A stretch of DNA of 64,000 bases from Gloeobacter violaceus PCC 7421 (lineage in GTDB: Bacteria > Cyanobacteriota > Cyanobacteriia > Gloeobacterales > Gloeobacteraceae): positions 3,410,001-3,474,000 of the forward strand of contig NC_005125.1 of assembly GCF_000011385.1 (NCBI RefSeq). Direction: 5' to 3'. Of the stretch, positions 8,863-18,031 are shown in pieces. Numbering within the stretch: position 1 is the first letter of the stretch; each line of letters begins with the position of its first letter. The notes under the pieces were generated by a model, which saw nothing but the letters and a program-made list of their open reading frames with translations, searched no databases and was not told the origin of the DNA. A program made the translations under genes and the position numbers.

Positions 8863-10229
8863 CAGACCGGCTCGCTTTTGCGGGCGGTGCGGTTTGCCTC
8901 GCGCTCGGGTTTACCCCGGAAGATAAAGCGCACCGGCGAGCCTTCGAAGCCCAGCGAACCGCGGAACTGCCCTTCGAGATAGCGGCGGTAGCCTTCTTTG
9001 AAGAGCTTGGTGTCGTTGACAAAAAGCACGAAGGTGGGCGGGTTGGTGGCGATCTGGGTGGCGTAGTAAACCTTGCCCTGGCGCCCCTGGCGGCTGGCAG
9101 GGGGCGAGCGCCACAGCAGCGCATCCTGCAGCGCTTCGTTGAGCACCGAGGTGGAGACACGGCGCTGGTGCTGCCCGGCGGCGGCATCGATGGCATCGAA
9201 GATCTTTTCGACCCGCTGGCCGGTGAGGGCACTGGTAAAAACCACCGGCGCCCATTCGACGAAATCCAGTTCGCGGCGCATCTCGTCGCGGTAGTGGTTC
9301 ATCGTGTAGGTGTCCTTTTCGATGGCATCCCATTTGTTGACCACCAGCACGCAGGCGCGCCCCGCCGAAGCGATCTTGGCTGCGAGGTTTCTTTCTTGAT
9401 CGTGGATGCCCTCGGTGGCGTCGACGACCAGCACCACCACATCGGCGCGGCGGATGGCGCGAATCGCCCGCGTCACCCCGAACGCCTCCGGTCCGTAGTC
9501 GACGCGGGATTTGCGGCGGATGCCCGCCGTGTCGATCAGGCGGTAGCGCCGCTCGCCGTGCTCGACGAGCGTGTCGATGGCGTCGCGGGTGGTGCCGGCG
9601 ACCTCCGAGACCATCGAGCGCGGGTGCTCCCCACCCACCAGGGCATTGAGCAGGCTCGATTTGCCGACGTTGGGCCGCCCGACAATGGACACGCGCAGTT
9701 CGGGCAGTTCCTGTTCTTCGGGCTGATCTTTGGGAAGCACCGCCACCAGCGCGTCGAGCAGATCGCCCGTGCCCGAACCGTGGATGGCCGAGACGGCGTA
9801 GGGTTCGCCCAAACCGAGTGCATAAAATTCGGCCGCCAGGCTCAGGGCCGTCGAAGGCTCCTCCAGTTTGTTCGCCACAATGAGCACGGGCGGTTTGCGC
9901 CCGCGCAGCCAGTCGGCCACCTCCCGATCGCCGCCGGTGATCCCCTGCTGGCCATCCACCACGAACAGGACCGCCGCCGCTTCGGCCAGGGCGATTTCGA
10001 CCTGCTCGCGAATCAGCGGCAAAAAGACTTCGCTGTCTTCGAAGACCAGCCCGCCGGTATCGACCACCTCGAAGCGGTAGCCGCACCATTCGGCCGGCAG
10101 GTAGAGCCGGTCGCGGGTGACCCCCGGCTGGTCGTAGACGATGGCTTCGCTGCCTCCCGCCAAACGGTTGAGCAGCGTGGACTTGCCGACGTTCGGCCGT
10201 CCAATGATGGCGACGATTGGTAATTGCAT
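8862..10229 (-). CDS. der: Ribosome biogenesis GTPase Der (EngA)
   Basis: 455 residues with two tandem Era-type GTPase domains. The first has G1 GRPNVGKST near residue 10 and a G3 DTGG. The second has GRPNVGKSS near residue 190, DTAGIRR and an NKWD G4 motif. A KH-like domain forms the last ~100 residues. Der is essential for 50S subunit maturation and this copy looks intact and full length. It starts the operon with the DUF1802 protein and hydrolase genes. The basic tail after the KH-like domain is slightly longer than usual. Confidence 0.97.
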   Translation of the reverse strand: MQLPIVAIIGRPNVGKSTLLNRLAGGSEAIVYDQPGVTRDRLYLPAEWCGYRFEVVDTGGLVFEDSEVFLPLIREQVEIALAEAAAVLFVVDGQQGITGGDREVADWLRGRKPPVLIVANKLEEPSTALSLAAEFYALGLGEPYAVSAIHGSGTGDLLDALVAVLPKDQPEEQELPELRVSIVGRPNVGKSSLLNALVGGEHPRSMVSEVAGTTRDAIDTLVEHGERRYRLIDTAGIRRKSRVDYGPEAFGVTRAIRAIRRADVVVLVVDATEGIHDQERNLAAKIASAGRACVLVVNKWDAIEKDTYTMNHYRDEMRRELDFVEWAPVVFTSALTGQRVEKIFDAIDAAAGQHQRRVSTSVLNEALQDALLWRSPPASRQGRQGKVYYATQIATNPPTFVLFVNDTKLFKEGYRRYLEGQFRGSLGFEGSPVRFIFRGKPEREANRTARKSEPV

Positions 10230-10269
10230 AGCCAGACTATGCTAGCCCATCGAGGCGGCAGGTGCGTTC

Positions 10270-11040
10270 TCACGCCTGGCGGGGCCAGCGGCAGGCGAGC
10301 CAGCCTTTGCGCCGGGCGAGCCGACGGAGCACCCAGTCGGGGTTGACCGCCACCGGGATGCCCACCGCACTCAGCATCGGCAGATCCGAGGCGCTGTCGG
10401 TGTAGAAGAAGCTGTCCATCAGTTCGACCCCCACCGCCGCTGCCCACAGTTGGGCAGCTTTGACCTTGCCTTCGCCGTAGCAGAGGCCGAGGCCATGCAA
10501 CCGGCCGGTGAACAGCCCCTCTGCTACCTCCAGTTGCGTCGAGAGCACCGCGTCCATGCCGAGCGCCTCGGCGAGCGGCTGGGCCAGATAGCAGGTGGCG
10601 GCGGTCAACAGCACGCAGCGATGGCCGCGCTCCCGGTGCCAATCGAGGACCAGCCGCGCCTGGCGACCGACGCGGGGCAGCAATTCTTTGAGGGCGATCT
10701 GCCGGCAAAAATCGGCAAATTGCGCTTCCTGCCGACCGCGGATGCCTTCGAGGGTCGGCTTCAAAATGGCGTCTACCGAAAGCCGGTTGAAGCGGTAGAG
10801 CAAATAGTAATAAATCGTCTTGAACAGGTCGCTCATGCCGGCGCGCTCCTCGGCCATCGCCCTCTGCACGTAGAGAATCGAGGAGTTGCCGGCCACCAGC
10901 GTCTGGTCCATGTCAAAAAAGGCCGCTACGGCAGAACCTCCCGGTGCAGCTGCAATTTTTTGTTGCAGGCGGTGGTGGTTCTCGACCACGGCCCGCCCGC
11001 GCAACGCGCGGCTGGCAAACGATCTGCGCAGGCGGATCAT
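10270..11040 (-). CDS. HAD-IB family phosphatase (SerB-like)
   Basis: 256 residues from the ATG at 11040; a TTG 21 bp upstream is also in frame. HAD motif I is FFDMDQTL near residue 45, with the catalytic DxD pair. It is followed by a helical cap (residues ~60-150), motif II LLTAAT and a C-terminal motif with DSASDLPMLSAVG holding the Mg-binding Asp. This fits the HAD-IB/TIGR01490 group, whose members dephosphorylate small metabolites or lipid phosphates. The gene is divergent from hemC and lies 40 bp upstream of der in the same direction. Confidence 0.85.
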   Translation of the reverse strand: MIRLRRSFASRALRGRAVVENHHRLQQKIAAAPGGSAVAAFFDMDQTLVAGNSSILYVQRAMAEERAGMSDLFKTIYYYLLYRFNRLSVDAILKPTLEGIRGRQEAQFADFCRQIALKELLPRVGRQARLVLDWHRERGHRCVLLTAATCYLAQPLAEALGMDAVLSTQLEVAEGLFTGRLHGLGLCYGEGKVKAAQLWAAAVGVELMDSFFYTDSASDLPMLSAVGIPVAVNPDWVLRRLARRKGWLACRWPRQA

Positions 11041-11124
11041 CGCAGGAGACTCGGCAGGCAAACGTTTTCAGTGTACCTGCTCTTGCAGATATGCTAGGAA
11101 AGCTTTGCGGTTGGAGGTGGCGGC

Positions 11125-12111
11125 GTGTCCCGCACAGTGATTATCGGTTCGCGCGATTCGCAACTGGCCCTCGTTCAGACCCACTGGGTACGCGACGAAC
11201 TGCAGCGCGCCCACCCGGACATCCGGTTTGAAATTGTCGAGATGAAAACCCAGGGCGACAAGATTCTCGATGTCGCCCTCGCCAAGATTGGCGACAAGGG
11301 GCTTTTTACCAAAGAGCTCGAAAGCGCCATGCTCGAGAAGCGCACGGACCTCGCCGTGCACTCGCTGAAGGATCTGCCCACGGCGCTGCCGCCGGGGCTC
11401 ATCCTGGGTGCAATCACCGAGCGCGAAGATCCGAGCGATGCGGTGATCGTGCGCCGGGGACTTGAAGCTGCGGGGCTTGCCGATCTGCCCGAGGGGGCGG
11501 TCGTCGGCACTTCTTCTTTGCGCCGCCTCGCCCAACTCAAGCATCACTACGGCGAACGCCTGCGCTTTCAGGACATCCGGGGCAATCTCAACACGCGCTT
11601 GCGCAAGCTGGATGAGGGCCGCTACGACGCGATTGTGCTCGCCGTGGCAGGCATGCGGCGCTTGGGCTGGTCCGAGCGGATCAGCGAAGTGCTCTCCCCA
11701 GACATCTCGCTGCACGCCGTAGGCCAGGGTGCTCTAGGTATCGAGTGCCGCGAAGCGGACGGGGAGATCCTGGACTTGCTGACAGTTCTCAACCACCCCC
11801 CGACCGCCCGGCGCTGCCGGGCGGAGCGGGCCATGCTGCGCGCCCTCGAAGGCGGCTGCCAGGTACCGATCGGCGTGTACACCGAACTGGACGACAGCGG
11901 TCGGCTCACCCTGCAAGGTATCGTCGCTTCCCTGGACGGCCGGAATATGGCGCGCGCCTGCCGCAGCGGTCCCGGCGACGCCCCTGAGGCTCTTGGCCGG
12001 GCTGTGGCGGAAGATCTTAAAGCGGCGGGCGCCCAGGCGATCCTTGATCAAATTTTTGTCCTCGTTCGCTCTCCCGGGGTGATCGCTCCTGGTGCCGCGC
12101 CGGCCTCATGA
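11125..12111 (+). CDS. hemC: Hydroxymethylbilane synthase (porphobilinogen deaminase)
   Basis: 328 residues from a GTG start placed 7 bp after GGAGG (11113-11117). The enzyme joins four porphobilinogens into hydroxymethylbilane in haem, chlorophyll and bilin synthesis. Visible features are [11 protein letters not shown] at the N-terminus, catalytic Asp83 in HSLKDLPT, the substrate-binding GTSSLRR and RGNLNTRL blocks, and the dipyrromethane-carrying Cys245 in [10 protein letters not shown]. The length is normal plus a ~15-residue C-terminal tail. It supplies tetrapyrroles for the phycobilins carried by the phycocyanin encoded 3 kb away. Its 3' end overlaps the convergent gene by 6 bp. Confidence 0.97.
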   Translation: MSRTVIIGSRDSQLALVQTHWVRDELQRAHPDIRFEIVEMKTQGDKILDVALAKIGDKGLFTKELESAMLEKRTDLAVHSLKDLPTALPPGLILGAITEREDPSDAVIVRRGLEAAGLADLPEGAVVGTSSLRRLAQLKHHYGERLRFQDIRGNLNTRLRKLDEGRYDAIVLAVAGMRRLGWSERISEVLSPDISLHAVGQGALGIECREADGEILDLLTVLNHPPTARRCRAERAMLRALEGGCQVPIGVYTELDDSGRLTLQGIVASLDGRNMARACRSGPGDAPEALGRAVAEDLKAAGAQAILDQIFVLVRSPGVIAPGAAPAS

Positions 12112-12660
12112 ACTGGCAGCCGGCTGCGAATCGCGAAAGTAATAGCGATCGAGCGCTTCGGTGGTGCCGAGACTGCGCAGCGCCTGCTCGGCAGTGCGCA
12201 CCAGCGCTTCGTTGCCCTCGACGAGCAACAGGTACTTGCCCTTTTCAATGCGGTTGCGGTAGGCAATCGATTCGCCGCTCTCAAAGACCAAGCCGGTGCC
12301 GCCACCCACCAACACACCGCCCAGCACACCGGAAAGGCCGCCCAGGATGGCGGCGATCATCAGGCTCAACACCCGGTTGTCCGGGACAATGTCTATCTGC
12401 GTCAGCCAGTTGAACAAAAAGCCGAACACCAGGCCGACCAGACCCGTGAACCCGGCGGTTTTCCAGGCGCGCTCTTTGGCCACCTTCACCGGGTCGGCAA
12501 AGCCCACAGCGTCGGCGTCGCGATAGCCGTGGCCCACAATAGCGACATTCTCAGGCGACATACCGCGCTGCTGCAGCAGGCGAAAAGCTTCCAGGGCGAT
12601 CGGTTCATTGGCGTACACCCCAATAATCAGGTGTTTTTCGCGTGGCTGGGCGGACTGCAC
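12106..12660 (-). CDS. Membrane protein with general-stress-like fold and glycine-zipper segment
   Basis: 184 residues. The N-terminal ~60 residues ([22 protein letters not shown], then [10 protein letters not shown]) resemble the alpha/beta part of general stress protein 17M-like proteins. Residues ~70-130 hold two hydrophobic segments, the second a dense glycine zipper ([19 protein letters not shown]). The C-terminal ~45 residues ([22 protein letters not shown]) look like a second small alpha/beta unit. Such proteins are common in cyanobacteria and uncharacterised. It overlaps the end of hemC on the opposite strand. Confidence 0.7.
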   Translation of the reverse strand: MQSAQPREKHLIIGVYANEPIALEAFRLLQQRGMSPENVAIVGHGYRDADAVGFADPVKVAKERAWKTAGFTGLVGLVFGFLFNWLTQIDIVPDNRVLSLMIAAILGGLSGVLGGVLVGGGTGLVFESGESIAYRNRIEKGKYLLLVEGNEALVRTAEQALRSLGTTEALDRYYFRDSQPAASS

Positions 12661-12756
12661 GGCTTGCTCCGGGTCTCTGCTTCTTCAGTGTACTAAGTAT
12701 TCTTAAGCCGCTTCTCTACCTGCCGACACCGTTCGACCGGAGGATCGACCAATCGA

Positions 12757-12786
12757 TTGACATTCAGATTGCCGCGGATACACAAT
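12757..12786 (+). promoter_or_regulatory. Probable sigma70-type promoter of tRNA-Phe
   Basis: TTGACA at 12757-12762 is a perfect -35 element. TACACA at 12779-12784 (spacer 16), or CACAAT at 12781-12786, can serve as the -10. Transcription would start some 12-15 bp before the tRNA. Assigned by inspection only. Confidence 0.6.
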
Positions 12787-12804
12787 GAATGCTCGTGAAA
12801 ACGC

Positions 12805-12877
<73 letters not shown>

Positions 12878-12957
12878 CTGGTTTGCAGCTTCGGCCCCAG
12901 GAATGAGGCGGCGCGGACGCTTGCTCACATTGCCCTGGGGAAGGCTTGTACGCTTTG

Positions 12958-13455
12958 ATGGGACGCATGCAACGATTTGTTTTGTGTGGTTTCGCCTTGG
13001 GGTTGGTCGGCTGCGCCCTGCAGACCGACATACGGCTGCGCAAGATGCCCGACAGCGGCATGGAGCCCACCATCCGTGCCCAGGAGGTGGTACGCGAGAA
13101 CTTCGATGCTCTGGAGAAACGGCCGCCGGGCCGCTTCGACCTGGTGGTCGTCAAAGATCCCGATAAACCCGACGAGACCACCATTCGCCGCGTGATTGCA
13201 CTGCCGGGCGAGCTGGTGCAGGTGTCCGCCTACCGGGCGAGCGTGGGCGGCAGGTCCCTGGATGAACCGTTTATTTCTACCCAACCGGCAACCGAGGACG
13301 GTGCCCCCCGGCCCAAAGCCGAATTCGGGCCGCTCACCGTTCCGGCGGACGAGTACTTCGTCTTGGGCGACAACCGCGCCGCCGCGAGCGACAACCGCCG
13401 GTGGAAGCGCTCCAGCGTGCCCGTCAAGGACATTCTCGCCGTTGTCGAGCGCTAG
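12958..13455 (+). CDS. Signal peptidase I-like lipoprotein lacking the catalytic Ser and Lys
   Basis: 165 residues. The N-terminus is a lipoprotein signal with lipobox LVGC (Cys19) instead of the LepB transmembrane anchor. The body follows the S26 signal peptidase fold: MPDSGMEPTI in box B, FDLVVVKDP in box C, IRRVIALPGE in box D and LGDNRAAASDNRRW in box E. In active enzymes box B reads S-x-S-M-x-P and box D begins K-R. Here Gly34 sits where the nucleophile Ser should be and Arg77 where the general-base Lys should be. It is therefore probably a dead peptidase fold, perhaps a peptide- or protein-binding lipoprotein. A second ATG at 12967 is possible. Confidence 0.75.
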   Translation: MGRMQRFVLCGFALGLVGCALQTDIRLRKMPDSGMEPTIRAQEVVRENFDALEKRPPGRFDLVVVKDPDKPDETTIRRVIALPGELVQVSAYRASVGGRSLDEPFISTQPATEDGAPRPKAEFGPLTVPADEYFVLGDNRAAASDNRRWKRSSVPVKDILAVVER

Positions 13456-14352
13456 TGGCCGGAGCAGGTGCGCCGCTCGCGCTCTAGTTCCGGTTCCTGC
13501 CAGGCGTAAGCAAAGTGGCTCACCGAGTCGACGAACGGAAAAGCGGCTTGCAGCGCGGCCATCTGCACTTCGAGGGGCGGCCGACCGGTGTGAGGACGGC
13601 CCCAGACACCCGCGAGGGAAGGCACCACGACAATTCCCGGCGGTGTCCGCTCCAGAACCGTCTGCACCTGGGAAAGGATCGACAAAGACCCGATCCAGTT
13701 CGAGAGTGCTCATGTCGGTCTGGGAGCCGATCTCCCCCACCGCCGTCAGACTGGTGCGGCCGAGACCGTTGCGGGCCAGGGCGGCCTGCCGGGCGACCAG
13801 TTGGGTATAGGAGTAGCCGAAGTTGAGCGAAAATAGCCAGGCGTAAACCGCCACTCCCCGCGCCCTTGCACTGGCGATGGCAGCGGCCAGCAGATCCGCC
13901 GAGGGCTGCGCGCGGACCACGCTCGGCCAGACAGTCGGGTTGTCGGCGGCGGGCAACAGTACTTGGCCTTCAAAAAACACCTCCAGATGGATGCGGTTGT
14001 AGCCCAGGGCCACAAGCCGGTCGATCAGCGCGTCGATCGCCCCGGGCTGCAGGTCGCACGGGTGGAGTCGCAGCCAGACCGCCTGCACCCGCGGCCACAC
14101 AGCAGCGCGGCACAGCCGCAGCTGTGTGGCGTCTTCGTCAATTTGCGCCAGATAGCGGCGCCCGGCTTCGCCGTCCCCGGCAAGTGCCGCCCGTTGCCAC
14201 GCCGCTTTGCGCGCCACCGCCTCGGTGGAGAGCCGACATCCCCCGCCGGGCGCCGGTATCTCGGCTGCCCGGCTCGGGGCCGCACCCAGCAGCGGCCCAA
14301 GACTAAAAAGCACGGCGCTCAGCAACCCGCGGCAAAATCGATGCAAACTCAT
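13452..14352 (-). pseudogene. Family 10-like secreted glycosyl hydrolase with internal deletion and frame change
   Basis: The N-terminal part (from ATG 14352) has a signal peptide (LLSAVLFSLGPLLGAAPSRA) and a TIM-barrel start typical of DUF187/GHL10 proteins: YNRIHLEVFFEGQVLLPA and ARGVAVYAWLFSLNFGY. It reads in one frame to about RVFVDP near 13690. The C-terminal part (GIVVVPSLAGVWGRP, then SHFAYAWQEPELERERRTC) continues in another frame and stops at 13452. Together they give ~300 residues against ~400 expected. The piece that should carry the middle barrel strands and catalytic residues is missing, so a deletion rather than a point frameshift is likely. The last 4 bp overlap the signal-peptidase-like gene. 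Confidence 0.65.
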
Positions 14353-14754
14353 CGGCAAAGTATGTCGGGCATTCGCATTATCGAACGTCCGCTCGGCCCG
14401 GCGGCCCGGTGAGCACTTCGGCTGCAACGCTCACCAGGCGGCATCCGCCTGCCCAGCAAACCGGCAGGCCTTTCACATTTATTAATGCCTAGGCAAACGG
14501 CATCCATGTTACAAAAACAGGGAAGATTCTTCAGGCACCTTAACTTTGGCCTGACCTGCGCATCGCAAGGGGTGCGGCGGACGAGCAAGAAGGCATTGCT
14601 CCTGTCCATCGTGCCTCCGGCAGTTGCGATGGGGCACCTGTGTCTCAATCTCAACAAGAGGACAGGCTGGTTACTAGGGAGAGGATTCTTCTCGGGGTTT
14701 GAAAGCTGTTTCGCCCATGGACCACATCCTAAATGTGTTAAGGAGAGCAATGTA
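14353..14754. other. cpc leader/upstream region (non-coding)
   Basis: About 400 bp lie between the divergent glycosidase pseudogene and cpcB. No credible gene was seen: the open frame here is only an upstream extension of cpcB and lacks phycobiliprotein features. The region should hold the cpc promoter and a long 5' leader. I could not pick out -35/-10 boxes with confidence. Confidence 0.5.
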
Positions 14755-15273
14755 ATGCAAGACGCATTCACCAAAGCCATTGTTGCGGCGGATCTGCGCG
14801 GGTCGTTCCTCAGCGAGCAGGAACTCAACCAGCTGACCAACCTGGTCAAAGAATCCAACAAGCGACTCGATGCCGTCAACGCCATCACCGGCAACGCCGC
14901 CGAGATTATCTCCGACGCCGCCCACAAACTGTTCGCCGAGCAGACCGACTTGATCCGTCCGGGCGGCAACGCTTACCCCAACCGCCGCATGGCCGCCTGC
15001 CTGCGCGACATGGAAATCATCCTGCGCTACGTCTCCTACGCGCTTTTGGCCGGCGATGCGTCGGTGCTCGAGGACCGCTGCCTCAACGGACTCAAAGAGA
15101 CCTACGTGGCCCTGGGCACCCCGACCCGTTCGGTGGCCCGCGCGGTCCAACTGATGAAAGAGACGGCGATAGGCTACGTCAACAGCCCCTCCGGGGTGAC
15201 CCGCGGCGACTGTTCGGCGCTGGTCAACGAAGCGGCCACCTACTTCGACAAGGCCGCCGCGAGCATCGCCTGA
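14755..15273 (+). CDS. cpcB: C-phycocyanin beta subunit
   Basis: 172 residues, the normal length, starting at ATG 14755 behind AAGGAGA (14740-14746). The protein is the beta half of the phycocyanin hexamer in phycobilisome rods and binds two phycocyanobilins. The chromophore Cys lies in [20 protein letters not shown] (the Cys84 equivalent) and a second in [11 protein letters not shown] (the Cys155 equivalent). NAYPNRR and the helix with [20 protein letters not shown] are diagnostic of CpcB. It forms an operon with cpcA, 38 bp downstream, and has strong, highly expressed-type codon use. Confidence 0.98.
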
Positions 15274-15311
15274 GTTTCACCCACCGAGACCGACACAGGA
15301 GAACGACGAGC

Positions 15312-15800
15312 ATGAAGACCGTGATTACCGAAGTGATCGCCTCGGCGGACAGCCAGGGGCGTTTTTTGAACAACACCGAGCTGCAGGCGGCGAACGGCCG
15401 TTTTCAGCGGGCGACGGCCTCGATGGAAGCGGCGCGGGCGCTGACCTCGAACGCCGATTCGCTGGTCAAGGGTGCGGTGCAAGAGGTGTATAACAAGTTT
15501 CCGTACCTGACGCAGCCGGGTCAGATGGGATACGGCGACACCAACCAGGCGAAGTGCGCCCGCGACATCAGCCACTACCTGCGCTTCATCACCTACAGCT
15601 TGGTGGCCGGTGGTACCGGTCCATTGGACGACTACATCGTGGCCGGTCTGCGGGAGGTGAACCGCACGTTCAACCTGTCGCCGAGCTGGTACATCGAGGC
15701 GTTGAAGCACATCAAGGGGAAGGTCGGTTCGCAGCTGTCGGGCCAGCCGCTCACCGAGGCGAACGCCTACATCGACTACTGCATCAACGCCCTGAGCTAA
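15312..15800 (+). CDS. cpcA: C-phycocyanin alpha subunit
   Basis: 162 residues, full length, with a GGAG ribosome-binding site 10 bp upstream of the ATG. It pairs with CpcB to form the phycocyanin monomer. The single phycocyanobilin is attached to the Cys in [21 protein letters not shown] (the Cys84 equivalent). [20 protein letters not shown] at the N-terminus and the end [12 protein letters not shown] are typical of CpcA. It is followed by a strong intrinsic terminator, so cpcBA appears to be a two-gene unit here and rod linkers are encoded separately. Confidence 0.98.
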
Positions 15801-15822
15801 CTGCTCTCGGCTGAGATCTCTG

Positions 15823-15853
15823 GGGCAGGCGATGCATTGCGCCTGCCCTTTTT
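15823..15853 (+). terminator. Intrinsic terminator of cpcBA
   Basis: GGGCAGGCG (15823-15831) pairs perfectly with CGCCTGCCC (15840-15848) around an 8-nt loop and is followed by TTTTT. It lies 23 bp after the cpcA stop. Confidence 0.92.
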
Positions 15854-15870
15854 GATTGAAACCAATCGAC

Positions 15871-15906
15871 AAAAATCGCCGGGAAAGTCCGCCTTCCCGG
15901 CGATTT
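15871..15906 (-). terminator. Intrinsic terminator of the rod-linker gene
   Basis: A perfect 13-bp stem, AAATCGCCGGGAA (15873-15885) with its complement at 15894-15906, encloses an 8-nt loop. Read on the minus strand it ends in TTTTT (complement of 15871-15875), 21 bp after the linker stop. It therefore ends the convergent linker transcript. Confidence 0.88.
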
Positions 15907-15927
15907 ATTGACGGCGGTTGTTGATCC

Positions 15928-16752
15928 TCAGACGATGCCGCGGCCGGAGCGAAGCAGGTTTTTGGGATCGACCCGACGCTTCTGGCCCTGCAGGTTCAGG
16001 TTGGTGTCGCTGCCGGCGTCGCCGCGATAGAGTTTGAACATCCGGTTAAAGCTCTCTACGGTCTGGCCGGACTGGGACTTGAAGCCACGATAGTAGGGAA
16101 CGACATTTTCGCCGAAGGCCTGAATGTACTCGTCACTATCGATGTAAGAATCGATCTCCGCGTCGTAACCGAACGTCTGGTAGCGGTCGAGGTGCGCGGC
16201 GATCTCCGACTGGTTGTAAGGGGCGCGGCCCAAAAAATGTTTGAAGTTCAGTTCGGTAAAGCGGTTGTTGGAGGTGCAAAAGAAAAAGCGTTCCTTGTAC
16301 AGTTCGGATTTGGCCAGAAGCCGCACGAACTCGCGCACACTGATCGAACCATTGCGCAGCAGCGACTCGGCGGAGGTGAGCCGCTCGCTTTCGAGCACAT
16401 AGGTGTTGCCGAAGATCTGCTTGTAGGCCGCCACAATCGCTGCTTGTACATCCGAGACGTCGGCTTTCGCCCACAGTTCGACTTTGAGGGGAATGGCCAC
16501 CGAGCTGATGTCGGGAGGTCCCAGGGCCTCGAGATCCGCCGGGGAAATGTCGAGGACACGACCGCCCTTGTTCTTGATGTAGGTCATCTCGGCCAGCAGC
16601 CGGTCGAGGGGCACCACGACGCTGTAGCTGTTCTGGCTCGGCTCGTAGGTGTCGAGGCTCGGCCAGGGGTGGTGCGACAGCGCCGGAGAGAGAGTCATCG
16701 TCACTTTGAACAGTTTGCCGCCCCGCTGGCTGCTGGTGGTGAGCACATTCAT
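15928..16752 (-). CDS. Phycobilisome rod linker with N-terminal CpcD-like domain
   Basis: 274 residues from ATG 16752, which has AGGAGA upstream. Residues ~88-215 are a PBS_linker_poly (CpcC-type) domain: ERLTSAESLLRNGSISVREFVR, AKSELYKERFF, FKHFLGRAPYNQSEIAAHLD, YIDSDEY and VVPYYRGF. The protein should connect phycocyanin hexamers in a rod. Residues ~13-70 (KLFKVTMTL, then SYSVVVPLDRLLAEMTYIKNKGGRVLDI) look like a CpcD/FNR-linker capping domain. In ordinary CpcC that domain follows the linker domain, so the order here is reversed. It converges on cpcBA and is likely co-regulated. An exact cpcC/cpeC-type symbol cannot be given safely. Confidence 0.9.
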   Translation of the reverse strand: MNVLTTSSQRGGKLFKVTMTLSPALSHHPWPSLDTYEPSQNSYSVVVPLDRLLAEMTYIKNKGGRVLDISPADLEALGPPDISSVAIPLKVELWAKADVSDVQAAIVAAYKQIFGNTYVLESERLTSAESLLRNGSISVREFVRLLAKSELYKERFFFCTSNNRFTELNFKHFLGRAPYNQSEIAAHLDRYQTFGYDAEIDSYIDSDEYIQAFGENVVPYYRGFKSQSGQTVESFNRMFKLYRGDAGSDTNLNLQGQKRRVDPKNLLRSGRGIV

Positions 16753-17143
16753 TGATCGGTTCTCCTGATAGGTCGTCAAAATCAAGGCAGATTTGCTGAA
16801 TGGACCACGGTTGCCGATTGTCCTTCCGATCGCTCCGAAGTCAGGCGCAACAAACACCGACGCCGCAGTGCGACCGGACTGCCTATTTAACCAAGGTTTT
16901 CCTTTGTATTATTGTTCGAATTTACACTCCGCAATCGTCAAGAATTATAAAAAAGATGGAGCCTTCTTCGAACAGCCAGGAAACTGCAATTTTTCTGGAG
17001 CGATCAAGTTGACCATGGAGTGAACACATGCACAGCCCCGGGCGTCAATAGGGTCTGGAGCGCCAGACGGATCCTGTCGAACCCCTTGGCGGGCTACGCC
17101 TGCGTTCCGACGAGCAATCGAAAGGCGCGCTGGTAAATGAGTA
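16753..17143. other. Intergenic region between divergent linker and GNAT genes
   Basis: About 390 bp with an AT-rich core around 16890-17000 that probably holds the linker promoter. No coding sequence or RNA gene was recognised. Confidence 0.4.
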
Positions 17144-18031
17144 ATGACAAAAACAAAAGCAACGGTGACCGTGGAAAACCTGCATCTGCGCCGGGGCCTC
17201 CCCGGGGATGCTCCGGCCTGCGGCGCCATCTCCTACGAAGCGTTTCGGGGCATTGCCACGACCCACAATTTTCCGCCGGATTTTCCCTCGGTGGAATTTG
17301 CTGTGGGTATCCTCTCCTATCTGCTCGCGCGCGAGGATGTCTATCCGGTGGTTGCCGAGGTGGACGGGCAGGTTGTGGGGAGCAATTTTCTCTGGGAAAG
17401 TGCACCTGTCGCAGGCATCGGACCCATTGCCGTCGATCCGGCTATCCAGAGTGCCGCGGTCGGGCGGCGGCTGATGGAACACGTGCTGGGGCGCGTGGAG
17501 GAAGGGCGCTTCGCGGGGGTGCGGCTGGTGCAGTCGGCTTACAATCTTCGCTCGTTTTCGCTCTATGCCAAGCTCGGCTTCGCGGTGCGCGAGCCGCTGG
17601 TGGCCCTTGCCGGACCTGCGCTCGATATCGCCATAGAAAGCTATAGGGTGCGGCCGATGGCAGAAGCGGACCTGAGCGCGTGCAACCGACTTTGTCGGCG
17701 CGTCCATGGCTTCGAGCGCCGCCAGGATCTCCTCGACGGAATCGCTCAGGGTACGGCAATGGTCGTCGAGCACGGCGGGCGGATCGCGGGATACGCATCG
17801 GGTCTCAATTTTTTTGGTCACGCCGTCGGAGAGAGCAACGAGGCTCTCAAAGCCCTCATCGGCGCGGCCGGAGGATTTGAAATCCCGGGCTTTTTGTTGC
17901 CGACGCGCAATACCGAGTTGTTGCAGTGGTGTTTGCACCGGGGCCTGCGCATCAGCCAGCCGTTGACGCTGATGAGCCAGGGGCTGTATAGCGAACCGGC
18001 TGCACCTTTCTTGCCGTCGATTCTCTATTGA
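17144..18031 (+). CDS. Tandem GNAT-domain acetyltransferase
   Basis: 295 residues. The N-terminal GNAT domain (residues ~9-160) shows VVGSNFL, then IGPIAVDPAIQSAAVGRRLMEHVL (the acetyl-CoA-binding V/I-x-x-x-x-Q/R-x-x-G/A region), then NLRSFSLYAKLGF. A second, more degenerate GNAT-like half follows (YRVRPMAEADLSACNRLCRRVHG, then FLLPTRNTELLQWCLHRGLR). The usual QxxGxG/A loop reads QSAAVGRR. Substrate unknown. The 3' end overlaps the convergent small gene by 7 bp. Confidence 0.8.
   Translation: MTKTKATVTVENLHLRRGLPGDAPACGAISYEAFRGIATTHNFPPDFPSVEFAVGILSYLLAREDVYPVVAEVDGQVVGSNFLWESAPVAGIGPIAVDPAIQSAAVGRRLMEHVLGRVEEGRFAGVRLVQSAYNLRSFSLYAKLGFAVREPLVALAGPALDIAIESYRVRPMAEADLSACNRLCRRVHGFERRQDLLDGIAQGTAMVVEHGGRIAGYASGLNFFGHAVGESNEALKALIGAAGGFEIPGFLLPTRNTELLQWCLHRGLRISQPLTLMSQGLYSEPAAPFLPSILY

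Noticed and set aside
12925-13690. The C-terminal ~250 residues of the frame carrying the glycosidase N-terminus
   Set aside because: After RVFVDP the sequence loses family similarity and lies antisense to the signal-peptidase-like gene; the real C-terminus is in another frame.
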